From assembly GCF_017831975.1 (NCBI RefSeq), contig NZ_JAFDSS010000001.1, positions 3,038,001 to 3,102,000 on the forward strand: a DNA stretch of 64,000 bases, in the 5' to 3' direction. The notes beneath the pieces were generated by a model. The model did not search any database, was not told the origin of the DNA, and worked only from the letters and a program-made list of their open reading frames with translations. Both the position numbers and the translations under genes were made by a program. This document shows positions 35,633 through 43,464 of the stretch, one piece after another. Position 1 is the stretch's first letter. Each line of letters opens with the position of its first letter. Source of the DNA: Microbacterium terrae (lineage in GTDB: Bacteria > Actinomycetota > Actinomycetes > Actinomycetales > Microbacteriaceae).

Positions 35633-35730
35633 GGGTCCAGGGTGGCGCATATCTGTTGCCGGGTGGTTACGTGTGACCGCACGGAACCGGATGCCGCTGG
35701 GCTCTGCGCGGTCGCCCGCCCGTAGATGAC

Positions 35731-35761
35731 TCGAACAAATGTCCGAGCCTCATGCCATGAT
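35731..35761 (+). promoter_or_regulatory. LexA (SOS) box overlapping a leaderless promoter
   Basis: TCGAACaaatGTCCGA (35731-35746) matches the actinobacterial LexA site TCGAACNNNNGTTCGA with one mismatch. It is followed by a -10-like CATGAT (35756-35761) 6 nt before the ATG at 35768. LexA binding here would block the promoter. Confidence 0.65.
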
Positions 35762-35767
35762 GGATCC

Positions 35768-37102
35768 ATGGAAATAGAACCTGCAGACGACGCGACGGGT
35801 GACGTGCGTGCGGCCGAGAACGCGGCGCTCGTGCACCTGGCCGACTCGCTCGCCGCGTTGCAGTCGATGATCGCGACGCTGCAGGCGCAGGAGAACGTCA
35901 TTCTCGTCGCTGCCCGCGACATCGCCGACCTGCAGTCGAAGCGGCTTCCGGCAGACTTCCGCAACCGCGAGATGCCGCTGCGCAACACCACCGCCGAGCT
36001 GGCAGCGGCGCTGCGGGTGAGCGACCGCGTCGTTCAGGCGCGCATGGCCGATGCCTGGACCATGGTGGCCCGCTTCCCCGCCACCCACACCGCCCTCGCC
36101 GAAGGACGCATCACCCGCACGCACGCGTCGGTGATCGTCGACGCGGGTGCGGCGATCGTCGACGACGACGCGCGTGGCAGGTATGAGCACACTGCCCTCG
36201 ATCGCGCGCAGGGAGAGACTCCTGGCCGACTGCGCCCGATCGCGCGCAGCCTCGCCGCGCGCGCCGAGCCGACGTCGGCCGCCGAGCGGCATCGCCGCGC
36301 CCGTGGTCGCCGTGGCGTGTTCGTGCGCGACGTCGAAGACGGCATGGCCGAGGTGCTCGCGGTGGTGCCGTCGGTGATCGGGCACGGCATCCACGACAGA
36401 CTCACCCAGATGGCGCACGAAGTGCGACAGGCGTCATCGCACGACGACGCTGCGACGCTCGAACTGTTCGACGACGACGGCACGCCGGCCGAGCGCGACG
36501 CGCGCACGATGGACCACCTGCGCGCCGACATCCTCGCCGACCTCGCGCTCGCGGGTGGTCCGCTCGCGGCCGGCGACGGGCTCGACGCGATCCGCGCGCG
36601 CGTGCAGGTGACGCTTCCGGTGCTGGCGCTCGCGGGGGTGCGCGACGACGGCGCAGAGCTCGCCGGGGCCGGCCCCATCGACGCCGAGACCGCCCGGCGC
36701 CTCGCCGGCGGGGCCACGAGCTGGACGCGGGTGATGACACATCCGGTCACCGGAGCCGTACTCGCTGTCGACGGGTATCGCCCGACTGCAGATCTGCAGC
36801 GCGCGCTGCGCGTGCGCGACGAGCACTGCCGCTTTCCGGGGTGCCGCCAGCCGGTGTGGCGCTGCGATATCGACCACAGCCACGACGCAGCGCTCGGCGG
36901 CGAGACCCGCGTCGACAATCTGGCCCACGTCTGTCGTCGGCATCACGTGCTGAAGCACTCGCAGCAGTGGAGGGTGCGCCATCTCGGAGGCGGATCGCTC
37001 GAATGGACCACGCCGGCCGGGCGCACCTACGTCGACGTGCCTTCGCCGACGCTGCGCTTCCTCCCGACCGATGTCCCCGACGGTGATCCGCCGCCGTATT
37101 GA
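35768..37102 (+). CDS. DUF222 / HNH endonuclease-type protein (13E12 family)
   Basis: A 444-residue protein of the actinobacterial 13E12 repeat family: DUF222 over residues ~20-330 and a C-terminal HNH motif around HCRFPGCRQP, CDIDHSHDAALGGETRVDNL and CRRHHVLKH. The Cys/His pattern is intact, so nuclease activity is likely. Family members occur in many copies per genome and are thought to be mobile-associated or DNA-repair-linked; some mycobacterial ones are in the LexA regulon, and this one has a SOS-type box. The ATG at 35768 is chosen because it sits 6 nt after the -10. No intron or mobile-element borders were seen. Confidence 0.82.
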   Translation: MEIEPADDATGDVRAAENAALVHLADSLAALQSMIATLQAQENVILVAARDIADLQSKRLPADFRNREMPLRNTTAELAAALRVSDRVVQARMADAWTMVARFPATHTALAEGRITRTHASVIVDAGAAIVDDDARGRYEHTALDRAQGETPGRLRPIARSLAARAEPTSAAERHRRARGRRGVFVRDVEDGMAEVLAVVPSVIGHGIHDRLTQMAHEVRQASSHDDAATLELFDDDGTPAERDARTMDHLRADILADLALAGGPLAAGDGLDAIRARVQVTLPVLALAGVRDDGAELAGAGPIDAETARRLAGGATSWTRVMTHPVTGAVLAVDGYRPTADLQRALRVRDEHCRFPGCRQPVWRCDIDHSHDAALGGETRVDNLAHVCRRHHVLKHSQQWRVRHLGGGSLEWTTPAGRTYVDVPSPTLRFLPTDVPDGDPPPY

Positions 37103-37133
37103 GGTGCACACGACCCGCCCCTCGATGGCGGCG

Positions 37134-37171
37134 ATCGATGACGGCAATCGACGACGGCAATCGACGACGGC
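37134..37171. repeat. Short tandem repeat, about 3 x 12-13 bp
   Basis: GACGGCAATCGACGACGGCA is part of a threefold repetition of a unit close to GACGGCAATCGAC, in the 238-bp gap between the HNH and permease genes. The remainder of the gap (37103-37340) has no gene; a GGCCCGGTC-type inverted stretch near 37315 may help end permease transcription. Confidence 0.55.
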
Positions 37172-37340
37172 GGAGCCCGGGAGTGGCCTGCTCCGCGGGG
37201 TCTCCACCGTCGTCCGTGCTCAGAGGGCGCTCGCGCACTGCCTCCGGTTCGCCCCGGCCCCGGGCAGTTCTCGGGCTTCGAGCTTTGCCACGCCGGGTCG
37301 ACCTGTGTGGACCGGCCCGGTCATGCGTCGACCGGCCGGC

Positions 37341-38945
37341 CTACTTCGTATCGTCGGGAGCCGCCGGCTCGGCGGCATCAGTTCCCGCCTCAGCGCCGAC
37401 GATCACGGCCACGTCATCCGTCGCTGCGGAATCGTCGGCCTCCCCGGCATCCGTCCCTGCCCCCTCGAGCAGCTGGGTCGGGATCAATCCCGTGCCCTCG
37501 GCGTCGGGGTGCACCAGGGCGACGGCGGCGGGGCCGCGCACCGCGTCGGACGCGTCGATGTGCGGGTCGGCTGCGCGCGCGGCGCGCATCTCCTCGGAGT
37601 TCAGCAGCAGATTCAGCAGGATCGCCACAATCGCGCCCGCCGAGATGCCCGAGTCGAAGATCAGCTGGAACCAGGTGGGGAACTCCTCGTAGATCGTCGG
37701 CGTCACCGTCGGCAGGAGCGCGATGCCCACTGAGATCGCCACGATGAGCACATTCTTGTTGTTGAAGCGCACCTTGGTCAGCGTCCGGATGCCCGACGCG
37801 GCCACCATGCCGAACAGCGCGATGCCGGCGCCGCCCAGCACCGCACGCGGCACGCCCTCGACCACCGCCGCCACCGCGGGGATGAGGCCGAGGACCACCA
37901 GGATCGCGCCGGCCATCGTCGCGACGAAGCGCGATCGCACACCGGTGAGCGAGACGAGCCCCACGTTCTGGGCGAACGCGGTGTACGGGAACGTGTTGAA
38001 GATGCCGCCGACAACGGTGCCGAGGCCGTCGGCGCGCAGGCCGTCGGCGAGCTGGCGACGCGTAACCGGCTTCTCGACGATCTCGCCGACGGCGATCATG
38101 TCGCCGGTCGTCTCGGTCATGATCACGATGCCGACGACGAGCATCGACAGGATCGAGAAGATCTCGAACTGCGGCAGACCGAAGTAGAAGGGGGTCACGA
38201 TCGCGAACCACTGGGCGTCGGCCACGTGCGACCAGTCGACCATCCCGGGCACGAACAGGGCGGCGATCGTGCCGATCACGAGACCCAGCAGCACCGACAC
38301 CCGCTGCAGCGCCGGCGGGGCGAACCGCTCGATCAGCACGATGACGAGCAGCGTGCCCATGGCGAAAGCCACGTTGATCGGCGGAGCGCCCGGGTGCTCC
38401 TCGGTCGCACCGGTCATGATCCACCCGGCTGCGACCCGCATGAGCGACAGGCCGATGATGAGGATGACGGTGCCGGTCACGATCGGCGGGAAGAAGCGGA
38501 GCAGCTGCGAGAAGAACGGTGCGATGAGGATCATGAAGACGCCGCACGCGATCACCGCGCCGAACACCGTCTGCACGCCGTGCTGCTGCCCGATCGCGAT
38601 CATCGGACCCACCGCCGCGAAGGTCACGCCCTGCATGAGCGGCAGTCGCACTCCGAAACGCCAGAACCCGATGGACTGCACGATGGTGGCGAGCCCCGCG
38701 ACGAAGAGATCGGCACTGATGAGGAAGGCGAGCTCCTCCGGCGAGAAGCCCAGCGCGCCGCCGACGATCAGGGGCACGGCGACCGCGCCGGCGTACATCG
38801 CGAGCACGTGCTGCAGGCCGAGGGGGAAGAGGCGGCCGAGCGGTGGAACCGCGTCGACGGAGTTCTCCATCGTGCGGCCCGTTCGGCCCGTGCGCGGTGA
38901 CCGCGCCGCCTTGCCGGTGGTGGCCGTGTCGTCTGTCTTCGTCAT
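37341..38945 (-). CDS. NCS2 family purine (uric acid/xanthine) permease
   Basis: A 534-residue membrane protein with about 12-14 hydrophobic segments. The NCS2 signature is in NTFPYTAFAQNVGLVSLTGV, and MTETTGDMIAVGEI is the substrate-site helix region. This is the nucleobase-ascorbate transporter family (UapA, UacT, PucJ/K), symporters of uric acid or xanthine with H+. It therefore probably feeds the uricase and xanthine dehydrogenase of this window. GGGAG precedes the ATG at 38945; earlier in-frame codons have no similarity. The acidic C-terminal tail is unusually long. Confidence 0.86.
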   Translation of the reverse strand: MTKTDDTATTGKAARSPRTGRTGRTMENSVDAVPPLGRLFPLGLQHVLAMYAGAVAVPLIVGGALGFSPEELAFLISADLFVAGLATIVQSIGFWRFGVRLPLMQGVTFAAVGPMIAIGQQHGVQTVFGAVIACGVFMILIAPFFSQLLRFFPPIVTGTVILIIGLSLMRVAAGWIMTGATEEHPGAPPINVAFAMGTLLVIVLIERFAPPALQRVSVLLGLVIGTIAALFVPGMVDWSHVADAQWFAIVTPFYFGLPQFEIFSILSMLVVGIVIMTETTGDMIAVGEIVEKPVTRRQLADGLRADGLGTVVGGIFNTFPYTAFAQNVGLVSLTGVRSRFVATMAGAILVVLGLIPAVAAVVEGVPRAVLGGAGIALFGMVAASGIRTLTKVRFNNKNVLIVAISVGIALLPTVTPTIYEEFPTWFQLIFDSGISAGAIVAILLNLLLNSEEMRAARAADPHIDASDAVRGPAAVALVHPDAEGTGLIPTQLLEGAGTDAGEADDSAATDDVAVIVGAEAGTDAAEPAAPDDTK

Positions 38946-39113
38946 GCGCGCGCTCCCTGAACCCGGAGCGGCGACCAGCGGATGCGCCCTGTCGCCGTTG
39001 GGTGAACCTACCCGCGCGCTTGCGTCGTCACCAGGGCGAGGCGAGTTTCGTCGCGGGGATTTCACCGCGCGAAACCGACCCGCAACACGGCGGCGGGCAT
39101 CGCAGACCCTGCG

Positions 39114-39587
39114 TCAGGGAACGGGCACGCCGCCCGGTTCCGCCTCGGTCAGCACCAGCACCCCGGTCTCGTCGGCGCCGCAGAAGCGGGCGAAGGAGCC
39201 GAAGTACGAGTCGGCGTTCGACCCACCTGGCAGGTCGTCGACCTCGACCACCGCACCGATCGCGGCGACGGGGTCGCCGTCTCCGACCTCACCGGTCGCG
39301 AGCACGACCTCGTCGTCGTCCTGATGGGCGCCGTCGGGCCACACGATCCAGGCGCCGTCGGGATCCGACCCCGGCTCGTCGGCTCGCCAGGTGAAGCATC
39401 CGTTCGACTCCACCGCGACCGCGCCGTACAGCTGCTCCGCCGCCGTTCCGGCGATCTCCTCGGCGTCGGGCGGATCCAGCGTCGGCAGGCCGAATCCCGC
39501 GCGCGCACCGGGATCGCTGCACCCCGTCGCCGTCGCACAGACGACGAGACCGGCCAGCGCGATCGACAGTGCGCGGCGCACGGACAT
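39114..39587 (-). CDS. Small secreted lipoprotein of unknown function
   Basis: A 157-residue protein with an N-terminal signal and lipobox ATATGC at about residues 18-23, so probably anchored on the outer face of the membrane. The rest is acidic (Asp/Glu/Gly-rich) with two further cysteines (CFTW, FCGAD) that could form a disulfide. No family was recognised. It overlaps the apt stop as TGATG and is therefore co-transcribed with apt, which is an odd pairing. Confidence 0.72.
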   Translation of the reverse strand: MSVRRALSIALAGLVVCATATGCSDPGARAGFGLPTLDPPDAEEIAGTAAEQLYGAVAVESNGCFTWRADEPGSDPDGAWIVWPDGAHQDDDEVVLATGEVGDGDPVAAIGAVVEVDDLPGGSNADSYFGSFARFCGADETGVLVLTEAEPGGVPVP

Positions 39588-40102
39588 CAGGCTGTGAACA
39601 CCGAGCACACGTCGCCGACCGCGGCGCGGCCGCCGAGCGCCTCGAGCTCCATCAGCACGGCGGTGCCGACCACCACGCCGCCGAGCGCTCCGACGAGCTC
39701 GTGCGCGGCGACGAGGGTTCCGCCCGTCGCGAGCACGTCGTCGACGAGCAGCACGCGGGTGCCGTCGGCGATGTCGTCGTGCGCTTCGATCGTCGCCGTG
39801 CCGTACTCGAGGGCGTAGTCGACGGATGCCGCGGGCCGCGGCAGCTTGCCCGCCTTGCGGATCGGCACGAGGCCCACGTCGGCGCGCATGGCGACGGCAC
39901 CGGCGAGGAGGAAGCCGCGCGCCTCGACGCCGGCGACCACGTCGAACGTGCCCGCGAACGGCTCGATCATCGCGTCGATCACGGCGGTGAGCGCGGCGCC
40001 GTCGGCCAGCAGCGGCGTGATGTCGCGGAAGAGGATGCCCGGCTCGGGGTAGTCCGGGATCGTGCGGATGAGCGATTCGGCGCGTGCGAGGGCTTCGTTC
40101 AC
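39587..40102 (-). CDS. apt: Adenine phosphoribosyltransferase
   Basis: A 171-residue purine-salvage enzyme converting adenine and PRPP to AMP. The PRPP-binding loop is RVLLVDDVLATGGTL, and the N-terminus (IRTIPDYPEPGILFRDITPL) is diagnostic of Apt. GTG at 40102 follows TAGGGT by 6 nt, a leaderless arrangement. It is coupled to the small lipoprotein gene downstream. In many actinobacteria apt sits by secDF and relA; here it does not. Confidence 0.92.
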   Translation of the reverse strand: MNEALARAESLIRTIPDYPEPGILFRDITPLLADGAALTAVIDAMIEPFAGTFDVVAGVEARGFLLAGAVAMRADVGLVPIRKAGKLPRPAASVDYALEYGTATIEAHDDIADGTRVLLVDDVLATGGTLVAAHELVGALGGVVVGTAVLMELEALGGRAAVGDVCSVFTA

Positions 40103-40108
40103 CCGCCA

Positions 40109-40114
40109 ACCCTA
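40109..40114 (-). promoter_or_regulatory. Leaderless -10 box of apt
   Basis: TAGGGT on the minus strand, 6 nt before the GTG start at 40102. Confidence 0.5.
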
Positions 40115-40175
40115 ACGCCGCGCGCGCCGCAGCCACGGGTCGAAGATGGTCGGACACGCGCCGCGGACACCGGAA

Positions 40176-40196
40176 TGTAAGCGCTTGCAGTACCCT
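40176..40196 (+). promoter_or_regulatory. LacI-type operator and leaderless promoter of the alpha-glucosidase
   Basis: TGTAAGCGCTTGCA (40176-40189) is a near-perfect LacI-family operator centred on AGCGCT. It abuts TACCCT (40191-40196), a -10 box 6 nt before the ATG at 40203. The LacI-family gene at 41908 is the obvious candidate to bind here. Confidence 0.7.
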
Positions 40197-40202
40197 GGCC
40201 TC

Positions 40203-41885
40203 ATGACTTCGCCCGAGACCGCTTCGCGCAACGATGCGACCATCACCACCGCGGGATCCGAATGGTGGCGCACCGCCGTCATCTACCAGATCTACCCCCG
40301 ATCGTTCGCCGACGCAACAGGTGACGGCATCGGCGACCTCCCGGGCATCACCGCGCACCTCGACGATCTGCGCGATCTCGGCGTCGACGCCCTCTGGCTG
40401 AGCCCGTTCCAGCGCTCGCCCCAGAAGGACGCCGGGTACGACGTCTCGGACTACTGCGACGTCGATCCGCTGTTCGGTACCCTCGCCGACTTCGACGAGA
40501 TGCTCGCCGGGGCGCACGCCCGCGGCATCCGTCTCATCGTCGACCTCGTGCCGAACCACTCGTCGGATCAGCACGTCTGGTTCCAGGAGGCGCTCGCCTC
40601 CCCCGCCGGCAGCGACGCCCGCGCCCGCTACATCTTCCGCGACGGCAAGGGCACGAGCGGCGAGCTGCCGCCCAACAACTGGGAGTCGGTCTTCGGCGGC
40701 CCCGCGTGGAGCCGCATCACCGAGGCCGACGGCACCCCCGGCCAGTGGTACCTGCACATCTTCGACTCGTCGCAGCCCGACTTCGACTGGACCAACCCCG
40801 AGGTGCGCGAGGAGTTCCGCCGGGTGCTGCGGTTCTGGCTCGACCGCGGTGTCGACGGCTTCCGCGTCGACGTCGCCCACGGCATGATCAAGGCCGACGG
40901 CCTGCCCGACTACCTGCCCGACCCCGAGGCCGGCTCGATGGGCGGCGAGGCCGCCGACGTTCCGTACTGGGGCCAGGACGGCGTGCACGACATCTACCGC
41001 GACTGGCGACTGCTGCTCGAGGAGTACGACGGCGACCGGGCGCTCTGCGCCGAAGCATGGCTGCCGACGCTCGAGAAGACGGCACGGTGGGTGCGGCCCG
41101 ACGAGATGCACCAGGCGTTCAACTTCATCTACCTCGAGACGCCGTGGGATGCCGCCGCCCAGCGCGCGGTGATCGACGAGTCGATCGCCGCGTTCGGCGC
41201 GGTCGGCGCCCCGAGCACCTGGGTGCTCTCGAACCACGACGTCGTGCGGCACGCGTCGCGTCTCGCGCTCACCGCCGAGAACCCCCAGGGCGCCGGCATC
41301 GGGCCGGACTCCCCCGGCCTGCCGATCCCCGAGGTGGGCCTCCGCCGCGCTCGCGCCGCGACCACCCTCATGCTGTCGCTGCCGGGCTCGTCGTACCTGT
41401 ACCAGGGTGAGGAGCTCGGCCTGCCCGAGGTCATCGACATCCCGGGCGACGCCCGTCAGGACCCCACCTGGTTCCGCACGAACGGCGAGCGCTACGGACG
41501 CGACGGATGCCGCGTTCCGCTGCCGTGGGAGTCGGATGCCCCGGCCTACGGGTTCAGCGACACCGGTGCGACGTGGCTGCCCCAGCCCGCGGAGTGGGCG
41601 ACGCTCGCGCGCGACGTGCAGGTCGCAGACCCCGCGTCGACGCTCTCGCTCTACCGCACGCTGATCGCGCTGCGTCGCGAGCACGGCCTCGGTGCCGGCT
41701 CGATCGTGTGGCTCGACGGCTTCGGCGACGACGTCGTGGCGCTGCGCAACGGCGCGGTGACCGTTCTCGCGAACATCGGCGAGAAGCCCGTCGCGGTCCC
41801 CGCCGGCACGGTGCTCGCCGCGAGCGGCCCTCTCGCCGACGGCGCACTCCCCGTCGACACGACAGTCTGGATCGCCGCCGCGTGA
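40203..41885 (+). CDS. GH13 alpha-glucosidase / oligo-alpha-glucosidase
   Basis: A 560-residue cytoplasmic glycoside hydrolase that releases glucose from short alpha-glucosides. The GH13 motifs are intact: QIYPRSFADATGDGIGDLPG near residue 35, DLVPNHSSD, nucleophile Asp in DGFRVDVAH, acid/base Glu in CAEAW and Asp in LSNHDVVR. This is the alpha-glucosidase/oligo-1,6-glucosidase group; exact linkage specificity is not readable. The LacI gene follows after 22 nt and a LacI operator overlaps the promoter, giving a simple inducible pair. Confidence 0.88.
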   Translation: MTSPETASRNDATITTAGSEWWRTAVIYQIYPRSFADATGDGIGDLPGITAHLDDLRDLGVDALWLSPFQRSPQKDAGYDVSDYCDVDPLFGTLADFDEMLAGAHARGIRLIVDLVPNHSSDQHVWFQEALASPAGSDARARYIFRDGKGTSGELPPNNWESVFGGPAWSRITEADGTPGQWYLHIFDSSQPDFDWTNPEVREEFRRVLRFWLDRGVDGFRVDVAHGMIKADGLPDYLPDPEAGSMGGEAADVPYWGQDGVHDIYRDWRLLLEEYDGDRALCAEAWLPTLEKTARWVRPDEMHQAFNFIYLETPWDAAAQRAVIDESIAAFGAVGAPSTWVLSNHDVVRHASRLALTAENPQGAGIGPDSPGLPIPEVGLRRARAATTLMLSLPGSSYLYQGEELGLPEVIDIPGDARQDPTWFRTNGERYGRDGCRVPLPWESDAPAYGFSDTGATWLPQPAEWATLARDVQVADPASTLSLYRTLIALRREHGLGAGSIVWLDGFGDDVVALRNGAVTVLANIGEKPVAVPAGTVLAASGPLADGALPVDTTVWIAAA

Positions 41886-41907
41886 CGCGCGCGGATCGGG
41901 CCACGAC

Positions 41908-42933
41908 GTGGTGAGCATCGATGAGGTCGCGAGGGTCGCCGGAGTGTCGACCGCGACGGTCTCGCGCGCGCTGAGCGGGCGCGGGCACGTCTCGCTCGCC
42001 GCGAAGACCAAGGTGCAGGCGGCGGCGAAGGGCCTCGGCTACGTCGTGTCGGCGTCGGCGTCGAGTCTCGCGTCGGGCCGCACCCGCAACATCGGCGTGC
42101 TGGTGCCGTTCCTCGACCGCTGGTTCTTCTCGACGGTGCTGAGCGGCATCGCGTCGGCACTGATGCGCCGCGGGTACGACATCACGCTGTACGCCCTGTC
42201 GGCCGACCGCGACGAGCGTCGCGACGTGTTCGACACGTTCCTGCGCCGCCAGCGCGTCGACGGCGTGATCGCGATCTCGCTCGAACTCGGCGAGGACGAG
42301 ACCGGGCGCCTGCTCGAGCTCGGCATGCCCGTCATCGCCATCGGCGGCCCCAATCCGAGGCTCACCACCCTCACCGTCGACGACCTCGCGGTCGCGCGCC
42401 TCGCCACCGAGCACCTCCTCACGCTCGGGCACCGCGACATCGCCCACATCGGGGCGAGCCCTGAGTTCGACGTCGACTTCCACGTGCCGACGCACCGCCG
42501 GCAGGGGTTCGAACAGGCGCTCTCCGACGCCGGCATCGAGGTGCGCCCCTCGCTGTTCGAGCCTGCGGACTTCACGATCGAGGGCGGGTTCCGCGCGGCG
42601 AAGCAGCTGCTCGGCAAGCCCGGGGGCCGGCCGACCGCGATCTTCGCGGCATCCGACGAGATGGCGATCGGAGCGCTGCTGGCCGCCCGAGAGCTCGGCT
42701 ACCGCGTTCCCGAAGACCTGTCGGTCGTCGGCATCGACGGTCACGAGCTCGGCGAGTTCTTCCGCCTCACCACGGTCGACCAGTTCCCGCAGGGGCAGGG
42801 CGAGCGCGCCGCCGACGCGATCCTGGCCGAGCTCGAGGCGAAGGACGCCCACGCCGAGCCTGCCGCGCACGAGCCGGGCGAGCTCCCGTACGACCTGATC
42901 GTGCGCGGCTCGACCGCGCGACTCCTCGCCTGA
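41908..42933 (+). CDS. LacI-family transcriptional regulator
   Basis: A 341-residue repressor with an N-terminal helix-turn-helix (IDEVARVAGVSTATVSRALS), hinge at ~50-60 and a periplasmic-binding-like sugar domain. It starts with GTG at 41908, or one codon later at a second GTG; there is no clear ribosome site, which fits translational coupling to the glucosidase gene 22 nt upstream. Operator at 40176 and the 49832 palindrome are possible targets. Its last bases are part of the downstream tandem repeat. Confidence 0.86.
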   Translation: MVSIDEVARVAGVSTATVSRALSGRGHVSLAAKTKVQAAAKGLGYVVSASASSLASGRTRNIGVLVPFLDRWFFSTVLSGIASALMRRGYDITLYALSADRDERRDVFDTFLRRQRVDGVIAISLELGEDETGRLLELGMPVIAIGGPNPRLTTLTVDDLAVARLATEHLLTLGHRDIAHIGASPEFDVDFHVPTHRRQGFEQALSDAGIEVRPSLFEPADFTIEGGFRAAKQLLGKPGGRPTAIFAASDEMAIGALLAARELGYRVPEDLSVVGIDGHELGEFFRLTTVDQFPQGQGERAADAILAELEAKDAHAEPAAHEPGELPYDLIVRGSTARLLA

Positions 42934-43453
42934 GCAGGCTTTTCGTCTCGCTGCGCTCGCTCAACGAGCGGGGAATCGGTCGTTGAGCGAGGACGCGCAG
43001 CGACCGAGACGAAACGCCCCGACCACGCGGCGGGCCCCGGCTAGGCTCGACCGCATGACCCTCGCCTGAACGGGCGTTTCGTCTCGCTGCGCTCGCTCAA
43101 CGAGCGGGGAATCGGTCGTTGAGCGAGGACGCGCAGCGACCGAGACGAAACGCCCCGACCACGCGACAGGCCCCGGCTAGGCTCAACCGCCCGACTCCTC
43201 GCCTGAGCAGGCGTTTCGTCTCGCTGCGCTCGCTCAACGAGCGGAGAATCGGTCGTTGAGCGAGGACGCGCAGCGACCGAGACGAAACGCCCCGACCACG
43301 CGACAGGCCCCGGCTAGGCTCAACCGCCCGACTCCTCGCCTGAGCAGGCGTTTCGTCTCGCTGCGCTCGCTCAACGAGCGGAGAATCGGTCGTTGAGCGA
43401 GGACGCGCAGCGCCCGAGACGAAACGCCCCGACCACGCGACAGGCCCCGGCTA
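42907..43453. repeat. Four tandem copies of a ~137-bp unit between lacI-type and M20 genes
   Basis: Units run 42907-43043, 43044-43179, 43180-43316 and 43317-43453, each starting with GGCTC(G/A)ACCGC, the same word as at 43454 just before the M20 start. Each copy carries a long hairpin: TTTCGTCTCG / CGAGACGAAA outer arms and CTCAACGAGCG / CGTTGAGCGAG-like inner arms. Each also carries a -10-like TAGGCT at its right end. The first copy includes the stop codon of the LacI gene. This is the only gene-free stretch over 300 bp in the window (42934-43464). Confidence 0.92.
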
Positions 43454-43457
43454 GGCT
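43452..43457 (+). promoter_or_regulatory. Leaderless -10 box of the M20 gene, repeated in each tandem unit
   Basis: TAGGCT lies 7 nt before the ATG at 43465. Equivalent boxes occur at the right end of the other three units (about 43042, 43178 and 43315). Confidence 0.5.
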
Positions 43458-43464
43458 CGACCGC

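Noticed and set aside
35768..37102. Homing endonuclease or group II intron-encoded protein
   Set aside because: The DUF222 plus HNH layout, intact promoter and absence of intron borders fit the ordinary actinobacterial 13E12 family.
42907..43453. CRISPR-like array of regular repeats
   Set aside because: The whole 137-bp unit is repeated with no unique spacers, it contains gene-end and promoter sequence, and there are no cas genes.
43393..43464. N-terminal extension of the M20 amidohydrolase
   Set aside because: These 24 codons lie entirely in the tandem repeat, read as hairpin sequence, and the ATG at 43465 follows a good -10 box at leaderless spacing.
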